Assembly: GCF_041537925.1 (NCBI RefSeq)
Contig: NZ_JBGOSH010000001.1
Location: 682,001 to 746,000, forward strand
DNA from: Ruegeria_C sp041537925
GTDB lineage: Bacteria; Pseudomonadota; Alphaproteobacteria; Rhodobacterales; Rhodobacteraceae
Reading direction: 5' to 3'
DNA: 64,000 bases
This document shows, one piece after another, positions 26,433 through 35,155 of the stretch (within the stretch, counting starts at the first letter, position 1; the number at the start of each line of letters is the position of its first letter). Made by a program: the position numbers and the translations under genes. Below the pieces are notes generated by a model, which was not told the origin of the DNA, made no database searches, and was given only the letters and a program-made list of their open reading frames with translations.

Positions 26433-27101
26433 ATGGTTTCACTGCCCGAAGCGGGTTTTCTGGCTCAGGCATCTGATCGCCTTAAACTCATGCTCGAAGA
26501 AGAAGCGATCGAGGCGCGGCTGGGCACTGGCGACGTGCTGTTTCAGCACGGCGATACCGGCGACGCGCTCTATGTCATTCTGCAAGGCATGATGGAGGTT
26601 TCGATCCTGTCGCAAAACGGTCGCAAACTGTCGATGGATCTGATGGGGCCTGGCTCGGTCTTTGGAGAAATTGCGCTGTTCGATCCGGGCGAGCGCACCG
26701 CGACGATCACCGCGACGCAACCATGCCGCGTGCTCAAAGTACAGAATGCCGACGTGATGCGGCAGGTCCGGCGTAATCCGGAATTGGCGGTCGACCTGAC
26801 CCGGCTGGCCGGTCAGCGGATGCGCTGGATCAACATGCAACTGCACGAACAGGTTTTCCTGACTGTTCCAACCCGGCTGGCCCGCAAATTGCTACATCTG
26901 GCGCAACTCCAAAGCGAGGACAATTGCAGTGTCAGCCTCAGCCAGAGCGAACTGGCCGAATATGTCGGCGCCACGCGCGAAGCGGTATCAAAGACAATCT
27001 CGGTCTGGAAAAAACAAGGCATTATCGAAGCGTCGCGAGGTGGGCTGGAGATCCTCGATTCTGATACGATGGAAGAACTGGCCGATCCCGAGCAGATCTG
27101 A
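26433..27101 (+). CDS. Crp/Fnr family transcriptional regulator
   Basis: 222 residues: a cyclic-nucleotide-like sensor domain (FQHGDTGDALYVILQGMMEV; GPGSVFGEIALFDPGERTATI) and a C-terminal winged helix (SQSELAEYVGATREAVSKTI). It lacks the N-terminal cysteine cluster of FNR, so it is not an oxygen-sensing FNR, and its ligand is unknown. The ATG at 26433 follows GAGG. It is not obviously coupled to yciB, 74 bases upstream. Confidence 0.9.
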   Translation: MVSLPEAGFLAQASDRLKLMLEEEAIEARLGTGDVLFQHGDTGDALYVILQGMMEVSILSQNGRKLSMDLMGPGSVFGEIALFDPGERTATITATQPCRVLKVQNADVMRQVRRNPELAVDLTRLAGQRMRWINMQLHEQVFLTVPTRLARKLLHLAQLQSEDNCSVSLSQSELAEYVGATREAVSKTISVWKKQGIIEASRGGLEILDSDTMEELADPEQI

Positions 27102-27243
27102 ATTCTGCAAGAAAATGCACTAAAATCCGTGGATGCGTAATAGTTCACAGACCCCGACGCCATCGCCGTGTGACTCTGACCTTGGTTACCCGGCGGATCG
27201 GATACGATCCCAGTCGCTCGCTTCGTCCGGGTGCCAAACCAAA

Positions 27244-27278
27244 GAGCCATGCGCCCCCGCGCATGGCTCGCCTTTTTT
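27244..27278 (+). terminator. Strong intrinsic terminator without an adjacent gene
   Basis: GAGCCATGCGC and GCGCATGGCTC form an 11-bp stem, followed shortly by TTTTTT (plus strand). It lies 142 bases after the Crp/Fnr gene, so it could end that transcript or mark the end of a small RNA in 27102-27243. Confidence 0.8.
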
Positions 27279-27312
27279 GGGGATGGCCTGATCTAACAAC
27301 CTCTCCTCCAAC

Positions 27313-27343
27313 AAAAAAACGGCCGGACAATGCCGGCCGTTTC
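27313..27343 (-). terminator. Intrinsic terminator of degP
   Basis: The inverted repeat ACGGCCGG/CCGGCCGT is followed on the minus strand by seven T. It lies 18 bases after the degP stop. Confidence 0.88.
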
Positions 27344-27360
27344 AAACATATTTATCTGTC

Positions 27361-28860
27361 TCAGCCTTCGAGGTTCAGAGCGACAAAACGCGGTTCACCG
27401 TTGCGGCGCACCAGCAGCAGCAACGATTTGCGACCTGCATCCTTGGCCTCTTCGATACGGGCATCCAGATCGGCCAGCGAGGTGACCTTCTGCTGGCCCG
27501 CTTCGGTGATCACGTCACCGGCCCGAAGGCCCTTCTCGAACGCTTCCGAGCTTTCGTCGACATTTGTCACCGCCAGACCGGTCTCGTCTTCGCCCAGCCC
27601 CAATTCCGCACGCAGAGCGTCATTGAGCACCTGAAGCGTAAGGCCCAGCACGTCCTTCTCGCTGACACTCGGGGCGCCGTCTTCGGTGGTTTCCTCTTCG
27701 GTTTCCTCTCGCTCGGCATCCTCACGTCGACCCAACGTTACCAGAACCGTCTGGGTGCCCCCATCGCGGAAGACCACAACGCGCACCGCCTTGCCGACGG
27801 TGGTTTCCCCGACCTGCCGGACCAGACCGCGCGTGTCATCCACGTCAACCCCGTCAAAGCTGAGGATCACGTCACCGGCCAGCAGCCCGGCCTCTTTGGC
27901 TGGTCCTTCCGGCACATCGGTGATCAGTGCGCCTTTGGCTTCGTCCAACCCCATCGCCTCGGCCACATCATCGGTCACGTCCTGAATACGCACACCCAGC
28001 CAGCCGCGGCGTGTTTCGCCGAACTCGCGCAGTTGGTCGACCACCTTGGTGACCACGTTCGACGCCATCGAGAAGCCGATGCCGATCGAGCCGCCATTGG
28101 GGCTGAGGATCGCGGTGTTCACGCCCACAACCTCGCCATCCATATTGAAGAGCGGGCCTCCCGAGTTGCCCCGGTTGATGGCCGCGTCGGTTTGGATATA
28201 GTCGTCGTAACTGCCGCTCAGCGCACGGTTGCGGGCCGATACGATCCCGGCAGAGACCGAAAACCCCTGCCCCAGCGGGTTGCCCATGGCAATCACCCAG
28301 TCGCCCACCTTGGCGGTGTCGCTATTGCCGAAACTCACGAATTTCAGCGGGCTGTCCGCCTCGACCTTTAGAAGCGCAATATCGGTCTTGGGATCGGTGC
28401 CCACCACAGTCGCTTTCAGCTCTTCGGGTTGACCGTCACCGGGGAAGAACTCGATCACGATCTCGTCGGCGCCTTCGATCACATGGTTGTTGGTGACGAT
28501 ATAGCCATCTTCGGAAATCACGAAGCCCGAGCCCAGTGCCGACGACCTGCGTGGCCGGGGCGCGCCGTTTTCGCCGTCATCGTTGCGGTCTTGAAACTCG
28601 CGGAAGAAGTCCTCGAAAGGTGAGCCTTCGGGCACGATGCCCTGCGGGCCGGTGCGCCCTTCGACCAGTGTCGAGGTGGTGATATTGACCACCGAAGGGC
28701 TGATCCGCTGGGCCAACGGCGCCAGGCTTTCAGGCCGCGCCTGCGCAATCAGCGTCTGCGCCAGCACGAACAACACGCTCAGCAGCGCCAGCCACATCAG
28801 GCGAGTCCTTGTGATCGTGCTGTTCTGTCTGAGTGAAACGGTACGGGCCTCGGCCTTCAC
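27361..28860 (-). CDS. degP: Do family serine endopeptidase (DegP/HtrA)
   Basis: Periplasmic protease/chaperone with a hydrophobic N-terminal segment, a trypsin-like domain with an intact triad (His in TNNHVIEG, Asp in KTDIALLK, Ser in NRGNSGGPLF) and two PDZ domains (WLGVRIQDV; LRAELGLGEDETGLAV). I prefer the GTG start at 28860 (499 residues) because AAGGAGAG lies 7 bases before it; a GTG at 28881 in the same frame has no such site. It follows hflK, hflC and a DUF2065 gene, the usual setting for this membrane quality-control set. Confidence 0.94.
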   Translation of the reverse strand: MKAEARTVSLRQNSTITRTRLMWLALLSVLFVLAQTLIAQARPESLAPLAQRISPSVVNITTSTLVEGRTGPQGIVPEGSPFEDFFREFQDRNDDGENGAPRPRRSSALGSGFVISEDGYIVTNNHVIEGADEIVIEFFPGDGQPEELKATVVGTDPKTDIALLKVEADSPLKFVSFGNSDTAKVGDWVIAMGNPLGQGFSVSAGIVSARNRALSGSYDDYIQTDAAINRGNSGGPLFNMDGEVVGVNTAILSPNGGSIGIGFSMASNVVTKVVDQLREFGETRRGWLGVRIQDVTDDVAEAMGLDEAKGALITDVPEGPAKEAGLLAGDVILSFDGVDVDDTRGLVRQVGETTVGKAVRVVVFRDGGTQTVLVTLGRREDAEREETEEETTEDGAPSVSEKDVLGLTLQVLNDALRAELGLGEDETGLAVTNVDESSEAFEKGLRAGDVITEAGQQKVTSLADLDARIEEAKDAGRKSLLLLVRRNGEPRFVALNLEG

Positions 28861-28987
28861 GGGCGCTCTCCTTGTCCTCACGCGTTATCCCCCTCCGGTC
28901 GTAGAACCGGTGGCTTGGGCAGTAATGTAGTCAGTTTGCGACCGCCCGCAATGTATGATCGCGTGGTTTTCATTTGTAGCGACGAGA

Positions 28988-29185
28988 TCAGCCAAAACCC
29001 AGCTGATAGGCACCCCAGACCAGGATCAGCCCCAGCACCATCGACAGGATGCCCACCTGCCGCCGCCCCGCCTCGGGAAGGGTGCGCAGCATTTCCAGCA
29101 TCCGCTCGACCAGAGTCGGGGCAAGGGCGTAGACCAGCCCCTCAACAATCAGTACCAGCCCCAGGGCCATCAGGATCATGGTCAT
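28988..29185 (-). CDS. DUF2065 (YjeT-like) small membrane protein
   Basis: Protein of about 65 residues with two hydrophobic helices (ALGLVLIVEGLVYAL and ILSMVLGLILVWGAY) joined by a Leu/Arg-rich loop. The family sits beside hflC in many proteobacteria; its function is unknown. I chose the ATG at 29185 because GAGGT lies 6 bases before it; the ATG at 29191 would be too close to that site. Confidence 0.86.
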   Translation of the reverse strand: MTMILMALGLVLIVEGLVYALAPTLVERMLEMLRTLPEAGRRQVGILSMVLGLILVWGAYQLGFG

Positions 29186-29250
29186 CCGCATACCTCATCC
29201 GCAAGAGACTGCCGCATTGTGCCGGTGATGCGCAGGGCGGCGCAATCCAA

Positions 29251-29284
29251 AATAAAAAGGGCCAACCCGTGGGTCGGCCCTTTG
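29251..29284 (-). terminator. Intrinsic terminator after hflC
   Basis: On the minus strand AAGGGCCGACCC pairs with GGGTTGGCCCTT, followed by a T-rich run. It lies 22 bases after the hflC stop and probably ends most hflKC transcripts, leaving DUF2065-degP to readthrough or a separate promoter. Confidence 0.85.
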
Positions 29285-29306
29285 AGATTTGGTTTTGGCT
29301 GTCAGA

Positions 29307-30182
29307 TCACTGCCCGGCGCCGTCGGGGGATTTCAGGTAGTTGAAGAAATCCGAATCCGGGCTGAGCACCATCGAGCTGTTGCCGCCCTGGATCGCCCGG
29401 CCATACGCTGTGAGCGAGCGGTAGAACTCGAAGAACTCCGGGTCCGCGCCGTAGGCTTCGGCAAAGATCAGGTTGCGTTCGGCGTCTGCCTCACCGCGGA
29501 TGATCTCAGCTTCGCGCTTGGCGTCCGAGACCAGCTCGACCACGGTCCGGTCGGCCTGCGCGCGAACGCGTTGCGCCGCCTCGTTACCACGGGCGCGTTC
29601 ATCGGTCGCTTCCCGCTCCCGCTCGGCACGCATCCGGTCGAAGGTGGCCTCGAGGTTCTGGGTCGGCAGATCGGTGGCCTTCAGGCGCACGTCGATCACC
29701 TCGACACCCAGTGCCCGTGCCTCGGCGATGGCAGCATTGCGGATCCGAAGCATCAGCGCGGCACGGTCGGAACTCAGGATGTCCTTGGAACTGACCGAGC
29801 CCAGCACCGCGCGGGTTTCGGCACGCAAGATGCTGTCCAGACGGTTTTCAGCAGTGGCAATGCCACCCACACCAACCGCTTGCCGGAATTGTTCAACATC
29901 AGTGATGCGGTACCGCGAGAATGCATCCACCACCAAACGGCGGTCATCGAGCGGTGTGACCTCAAGCGGCTGCACATCGATCGACAGGATGCGGTCATCA
30001 TAACGCACAACTTCCTGAATGAGCGGGATTTTGAAGGCCAGACCCGGCTCTTCTTTCACCGCAGCTACGCGACCAAATTGCAGCACCAGTGCCTTTTGAC
30101 GCTCGTCCACGATGAACATCGACGACAGGCCGATAACCGCTGCGATCACCAGAATCGGAATGAGAAAGGTAGTTTTACGCAT
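29307..30182 (-). CDS. hflC: Protease modulator HflC
   Basis: 291-residue SPFH/band-7 protein with an N-terminal membrane anchor (residues 5-23). With HflK it forms a periplasm-facing cage around FtsH and tunes its proteolysis. Signatures are LAFKIPLIQEVVRYDDRIL and the long charged coiled coil about 190-250. The start overlaps the hflK stop. Confidence 0.95.
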   Translation of the reverse strand: MRKTTFLIPILVIAAVIGLSSMFIVDERQKALVLQFGRVAAVKEEPGLAFKIPLIQEVVRYDDRILSIDVQPLEVTPLDDRRLVVDAFSRYRITDVEQFRQAVGVGGIATAENRLDSILRAETRAVLGSVSSKDILSSDRAALMLRIRNAAIAEARALGVEVIDVRLKATDLPTQNLEATFDRMRAEREREATDERARGNEAAQRVRAQADRTVVELVSDAKREAEIIRGEADAERNLIFAEAYGADPEFFEFYRSLTAYGRAIQGGNSSMVLSPDSDFFNYLKSPDGAGQ

Positions 30183-31324
30183 CAGTTCGCCCCCTGCTCG
30201 GTCTGGTTGCGACGCAGTTCGTTGAGCGGCAGATAGGGCACGATCCCCTGTCCGCCACCAGTGCTTGAGTCGTCCAGGATGATCTTGTCGACATCGCCCA
30301 GCACCTGTTCCATCCGTTCCAGATAGAGACGCTTGCGCGTCACCTCGGGCGCTTTGGCATATTCCTGAAGAACCGCGCTAAAGCGACTGGCTTCACCTTG
30401 AGCCTCGTTGATCTGCTGCGCGCGATAGCCTTCGGCCTCTTCCAGCAACTGCGCGGCTTCACCGCGGGCCTCGGCCAGAACCCGGTTCGCATAGGCATCG
30501 GCCACGTTCTGCAGCCGGTCACGTTCCTGTGCGGCGGCCTGAACATCACGGAAGGCGTCGATCACCGAGGGCGGTGGGTCAGCCTTGTCAAAGTTTACAC
30601 GAATGATGTTCACCCCGCTGCCATAGCTGTCGAGCGTCAGCTGGATCAGATCCTGCAGCTGTTCAGAAATGAGACCACGGTCCCGGTTCAGGATCGGCGC
30701 CAGATCGGACTGCGCGATGATCTCTCGCATCGCCGATTCAGACACTGCCTGGATCGTCGGGCGCGGATCGCGCAGGTTGAACAGGTATTGCGCCGGATCG
30801 TTGATGTTCCAGACCACCTGATAGTCGATATCGACCACGTTTTCGTCACCGGTCAGCATCAGGCCGTCATTGCCGCCACGGGCCCCGCCCATGTCTTCGG
30901 TCTGTTCGCGGGTAACCGGGATCACCTCTGCGGTAACAAAGGGCCAGGGAGCAAAGTTCAGGCCGGGATTGCCGATGCCCGAGAACTCGCCCAGAAACAG
31001 TTCCACCGACTGCTCTTCGGGCTTCACGGTGTAGAAACTGGCGAAAAGCCAAACGCCAATTGCGGCTAGAATACCAAGACCGATCGTGCCTTTCGAAAAG
31101 GCCGGTCCACCGGTTCCGCCCGAGCCGCCACCGCGGCGGTTGTCGCCGCGACCGCCCATCAGGACGCGCAGCTGTTCCTGGCCCTTCTTCATCAACTCGT
31201 CGATCTCAGGGATCTGCGGGCCATCGCCTTCGGGCGGTTTCTGCCCGTTGCCATTATTACCCCGGTTTCCTCCGCCGCCGGATGAGCCTCCGCCCCCCCA
31301 GGGGCCACCGCTGTTGCCCGCCAT
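30182..31324 (-). CDS. hflK: FtsH protease activity modulator HflK
   Basis: 380 residues: a Gly/Asn-rich cytoplasmic tail (about 1-75), one membrane helix (FSKGTIGLGILAAIGVWLF), then the band-7 domain (GLNFAPWPFVTAEVIPV; SESAMREIIAQSDLAPIL) and a coiled coil. It partners HflC immediately downstream. Confidence 0.95.
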   Translation of the reverse strand: MAGNSGGPWGGGGSSGGGGNRGNNGNGQKPPEGDGPQIPEIDELMKKGQEQLRVLMGGRGDNRRGGGSGGTGGPAFSKGTIGLGILAAIGVWLFASFYTVKPEEQSVELFLGEFSGIGNPGLNFAPWPFVTAEVIPVTREQTEDMGGARGGNDGLMLTGDENVVDIDYQVVWNINDPAQYLFNLRDPRPTIQAVSESAMREIIAQSDLAPILNRDRGLISEQLQDLIQLTLDSYGSGVNIIRVNFDKADPPPSVIDAFRDVQAAAQERDRLQNVADAYANRVLAEARGEAAQLLEEAEGYRAQQINEAQGEASRFSAVLQEYAKAPEVTRKRLYLERMEQVLGDVDKIILDDSSTGGGQGIVPYLPLNELRRNQTEQGAN

Positions 31325-31397
31325 GTGTTTTCAATCCTCGTCTGTTGTGCCGCGTCGCTGCGGCGTCAGTCTTAACCTGTATGCGCGCCGGTGCAAA

Positions 31398-32756
31398 TCA
31401 AGCGCTGCGCACAGGTGTTCGCATGGTTACCAGTTCTTCTGCCATTACGGGATGGACCGCAACCGTGCGGTCGAAATCTTCCTTGGTCGCGCCCATCTTG
31501 ACCGCGATGCCGGCCATCTGGATCATCTCGCCCGCGCCCGGCGCCACGATGTGACAACCCAGAACCTTGCGGGTGGCCTTGGACACGATCAGCTTCATCA
31601 TCACTCGCGCACTGCCGCCCGCAAAGGCCGATTGCATCGGCTTGAACGAGGTCGCGTAGATCTCGACCGGTTCCTGTTCGGCGGCCACTTCCTCGCTCAG
31701 GCCGATGGTGCCCATTTCTGGCTGAGTGAAGATAGCGGTCGGGATCAGTTCGTGATCCACCGGTGTGGGTTTGCCCCGGAACACCGTGTCGACAAAGGCC
31801 ATCCCCTCGCGGATCGCTACCGGGGTCAGGTTAACCCGGTCGGTCACATCGCCAATGGCATAGATCGAGGGCACGCCGGTCTGGCTGTATTCATCCACGA
31901 TGATCTGCCCCTTGCGGCCCAGTTCGACGCCCAGAGACTCCAGCCCTAGATCATCGGTGTTGGGCGCGCGGCCAGTGGCATACATGACCACGTCAAAGAG
32001 GCTTTCGTCGCCGTTGGTCGCTTTGACCCGGATCTGGTCGCCTTCCTTATGCATCTCCAGCACATTGGTGCCCAGATGCACGTCGATGCCGTTCTGGCAC
32101 ATCTCTTCGCTGACCAGCCCGCGTGCCTCGTCATCGAAACCGCGCAATATTTGCGCGCCGCGATAATACTGCGTCACATCGACGCCCAGCCCGTTCAGGA
32201 TGCCGGCAAATTCGCAGGCGATATAGCCGCCGCCGACGATCAGCATCCTGCCGGGCAGTTTGGGCAGGTGAAATACCTCGTTCGAGGTGATCGCCAGTTC
32301 CGAGCCGGGGAAATCAGGCACAACGGGGCGGCCGCCGGTGGCGATCAGGATGTGCTTGGCGGTCTTGCGGGTGCCGTCGGCCAGTTCGACCGTATGCGGA
32401 TCGACCAGTCGCGCGCGCTGATCGAAACTTTCGACGCCATTGTTCTTGAGGATGTTGCGATAAATGCCTTCCAAGCGGTCCAGTTCGGCGGCCAGCTTGC
32501 CATGGAACATGTCCCAGTCGAAACCGCTCTGGCTGACATCCCAGCCATAGGCGCGCGCCTCGTCGATCATCTCGGGGTATTCGCTGGCAAACACCATCAG
32601 CTTTTTTGGCACGCAGCCCCGGATCACGCAGGTGCCGCCATAGCGATCCTCTTCGGCCAGCGCCACCTTGGCCCCGGTCTCACCCGCCGCCACGCGCGCC
32701 GCCCGCACGCCGCCCGAGCCGCCGCCGATGACAAAGAGATCGTAGTCAAAGCTCAT
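31398..32756 (-). CDS. gor: Glutathione-disulfide reductase
   Basis: 452-residue FAD/NADPH enzyme. Visible are the FAD-binding GGGSGGVRAARVAA, the redox disulfide GGTCVIRGCVPKK, the NADPH fold GGGYIACEFAG with the Arg pair in YYRGAQILRGF, and the C-terminal catalytic HPVMAEEL. Length and motifs fit Gor rather than lipoamide dehydrogenase. It is 74 bases upstream of hflK on the same strand and may be cotranscribed. Confidence 0.94.
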   Translation of the reverse strand: MSFDYDLFVIGGGSGGVRAARVAAGETGAKVALAEEDRYGGTCVIRGCVPKKLMVFASEYPEMIDEARAYGWDVSQSGFDWDMFHGKLAAELDRLEGIYRNILKNNGVESFDQRARLVDPHTVELADGTRKTAKHILIATGGRPVVPDFPGSELAITSNEVFHLPKLPGRMLIVGGGYIACEFAGILNGLGVDVTQYYRGAQILRGFDDEARGLVSEEMCQNGIDVHLGTNVLEMHKEGDQIRVKATNGDESLFDVVMYATGRAPNTDDLGLESLGVELGRKGQIIVDEYSQTGVPSIYAIGDVTDRVNLTPVAIREGMAFVDTVFRGKPTPVDHELIPTAIFTQPEMGTIGLSEEVAAEQEPVEIYATSFKPMQSAFAGGSARVMMKLIVSKATRKVLGCHIVAPGAGEMIQMAGIAVKMGATKEDFDRTVAVHPVMAEELVTMRTPVRSA

Positions 32757-32979
32757 GGTCCTGCCTCATCTTTGTTCCCGCAAAGGGTGTATCTTATCCC
32801 GCGCCGCTGTCCAGCCCGTTCCAGGCATCGAGAGGTCCGCGACCCGCCAACGCCTTTGCTGCGCATGTACGTACTGGTCAGATATATATGCGCTCCGGAT
32901 TTTCAAAGGCTATCGGGCATACAGCCCCATTGCGGACTGCAAGAGGGTTCCGCTTTGCGGGCTAAGGTGTGCTCGCCCC

Positions 32980-33768
32980 TCAATCCGCGAGATCGCTGAA
33001 CAGGTTCTCGTTCTCGTCAAGCTCCAGCCGGTCATGTTCGACCGTGCCCTCGTTGATGTCGCGCAACTCTACCCGGCCATCGCCATAGCCGATCACGACA
33101 ATGTCGCAGATATCGATGAACAAGCCATTTTCGACGATGCCGGGGATTTGGTTGAGGGTCAGCGCCATCTGACGCGGGTTGCCAATGCGACCCAGGTGCA
33201 GATCGAGAATGTGGTTGCCCTCATCGGTCATGTAGGGCGCGATGCCATTCATGCGCAGGCTGGACTGGCGGCCCAGAACGTCCATCGACACCAGCATCTC
33301 TTCGATCAGCGCTTGCGTGGTCTGCCAACCGAACGGGATCACCTCAACCGGCAGGGGGAAGGTGCCCAGCGCCTCGACCTCTTTGCCGACATCCGCGATC
33401 ACCACCATCTGGTCCGAGGCGGTCGCCACGATCTTTTCCTGCAACAGCGCGCCGCCGCCGCCCTTGATCAGGTTCTGCTCGCCATCGAATTCGTCGGCGC
33501 CATCAATGGTCAGGTCCAGCCAGCGCGCCTCGTCCAGCGAGATCACCTCGATGCCGACCTCGCGCGCCAGTTCTGCCGTGCGGGTCGAGGTGGGCACGCC
33601 GCGAAACTTCAGCCCCTGCTCGCGCACCATCTCGCCCAGACAACGCACCAACCACACGGCGGTCGAGCCGGTGCCCAGCCCCACGCGCATTCCGTCCTCG
33701 ACAAGATCGGCGGCGCGCTTGGCGGCGACGAATTTGGCCCTGTCGATGGGTGACAATTCTCCGATCAT
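32980..33768 (-). CDS. rpiA: Ribose-5-phosphate isomerase A
   Basis: 262-residue enzyme of the pentose phosphate pathway interconverting ribose- and ribulose-5-phosphate. Motifs are GLGTGSTAVWLVRCLGE, the catalytic DGADEFDG and KGGGGALLQEKIV. Its ribosome site (AGGGGA, 7 bases before the ATG) lies inside a stem-loop at 33776-33797. Confidence 0.96.
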   Translation of the reverse strand: MIGELSPIDRAKFVAAKRAADLVEDGMRVGLGTGSTAVWLVRCLGEMVREQGLKFRGVPTSTRTAELAREVGIEVISLDEARWLDLTIDGADEFDGEQNLIKGGGGALLQEKIVATASDQMVVIADVGKEVEALGTFPLPVEVIPFGWQTTQALIEEMLVSMDVLGRQSSLRMNGIAPYMTDEGNHILDLHLGRIGNPRQMALTLNQIPGIVENGLFIDICDIVVIGYGDGRVELRDINEGTVEHDRLELDENENLFSDLAD

Positions 33769-33775
33769 GACTGCA

Positions 33776-33797
33776 TCCCCTGGTTGGTCCCAGGGGA
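33776..33797 (-). promoter_or_regulatory. Stem-loop covering the rpiA ribosome-binding site
   Basis: TCCCCTGG and CCAGGGGA form a perfect 8-bp stem with a 6-base loop. On the minus-strand transcript the 3' arm carries the AGGGGA Shine-Dalgarno sequence of rpiA. This could limit translation initiation; it could also serve as the weak end of the upstream EF-hand transcript. Confidence 0.5.
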
Positions 33798-33845
33798 CTT
33801 ATAGGCAAGTCCCTCACCGCTTGCGAGGGGGATTCGGCACCCCTA

Positions 33846-34268
33846 TCACACGATCTGGTGCAACTCGCTCAACCCGTCGAGCGTGGCCCAGCCATCGCGG
33901 TCGAGATCGATCAGCATGATCCGGCGCAATTCCTCGATCCTCGCCGCGCCCATGGAGGTCACCACCTCGGCGCGGGTGACGCTGCCGTCATTGTCGAGAT
34001 CGGCAAGGATCAGGCGACGGTAATGTCCGGCCCGCAGCACGAACAGCCGCACGGCGATCATCGTCTCGATGCCCGGCCTGTTGATGCGACCGTCCTGCCC
34101 TAAGCCGATGATCGCGTCGGTCAACACGAAATAGACCTTGTCGAGTTCGGTGCCGAGCAGATTCAGCAGCTCTTCCTCCAAGTGACCCTCCAGATCCTGC
34201 GCCATCACGGCCCGGGCCAGGCCACCCTAAAACAGCAGAGACATAAACAGACACCTGACCGCGCGCAT
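33846..34268 (-). pseudogene. EF-hand-like exported protein with an amber codon in its signal peptide
   Basis: The conserved part (from an ATG at 34205) has two EF-hand loops, DLDNDGSVTRAEV and DLDRDGWATLDGL, each with calcium-ligand spacing. In the same frame upstream, a strong ribosome site (GGAGGAG) precedes an ATG at 34268 that reads MRAVRCLFMSLLF, then TAG (34227-34229), then GGLARAVMAQ, exactly the layout of a signal peptide with one nonsense codon. Either the gene is newly inactivated, or translation restarts at 34205 (119 residues) and gives an unexported protein. Suppression of the amber codon is a less likely option. Confidence 0.65.
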
Positions 34269-34453
34269 CTGCGCTCCTCCAACGTTGCGAGTGCGGCCAG
34301 GATCCACAGCAAAGGTAAACCCTGTCATAAAACGCGCATTGGTCGGCGGGTCTGACCATCCTAAAAAAAAACGGTGGAAAAAATTGCGCGTTTCCTATCG
34401 GAAACGTCGGAAACGGTGTATGGGGAATCACCCGAACCCCCTAGAAGCCGATC

Positions 34454-35155
34454 ATGACCGACAAACTACGCCTGCATTACGCCCCCGACAACGCATCGCT
34501 GGTGATCCGGCTGGTGTTGGAAGAGATGGGCCTGCCCTATGAGACGGTGCTGGTCGACCGGTCGATGCGCGAACAGGAGCGCGCCACCTATCGCGCGCTC
34601 AACCCCAACGGGCTGATCCCGGTACTGGAGACCTCGCAGGGACCGATTTTCGAGACCGCCGCGATCCTGCTCTGGCTGGCCGACACTCATGGCATGATGG
34701 CACCGGCGGCAAGCGACCTCGACCGGGGAGCCTTTCTGAAATGGCTGTTCTTCGCCTCGAACACCCTGCATGCCGACCTGCGAATCCTGTTCTACGCCGA
34801 GACTTACATCGACCCCGATCAGGCTGAGACCCTGCGCGCCGGTATCCGGCCCCGCCTGCGTCGGCATCTGCGCCTGCTAGACAACCAGGCGGCAGTCGCA
34901 CCGGGCTGGCTCTGCCCTGACAACCCCTCGGCTCTGAGCTATTATCTCGCCTGCATGATGCGGTGGATGGCGATCTATCCGGCGGGCAGCGACCGGAGCT
35001 GGTTTCAACTGCCCGACACGCCCTATCTGCAACGCCTGCTGAACGCGCTCGAGACGCGCGACGCCACGCGGGCGGCCATCGCAGCCGAGGGGCTCGGGGC
35101 GACGCCCTTCACCTCACCCACCCATCCCACGCCGCCGCAAGGGAGCGCGACCTGA
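34454..35155 (+). CDS. Glutathione S-transferase family protein
   Basis: 233 residues with a GST thioredoxin-like domain (LHYAPDNASLVIRLVLEEMG; NPNGLIPVLET; GPIFETAAILLWLADTHG) and a helical C-terminal domain. A Pro/Thr-rich tail ends it. It runs straight into the serine deaminase gene with no spacer, so the two are cotranscribed. Confidence 0.88.
   Translation: MTDKLRLHYAPDNASLVIRLVLEEMGLPYETVLVDRSMREQERATYRALNPNGLIPVLETSQGPIFETAAILLWLADTHGMMAPAASDLDRGAFLKWLFFASNTLHADLRILFYAETYIDPDQAETLRAGIRPRLRRHLRLLDNQAAVAPGWLCPDNPSALSYYLACMMRWMAIYPAGSDRSWFQLPDTPYLQRLLNALETRDATRAAIAAEGLGATPFTSPTHPTPPQGSAT

Noticed and set aside
27102..27243. A tRNA gene before the isolated terminator
   Set aside because: I found no acceptor stem, anticodon arm or T-loop consensus.
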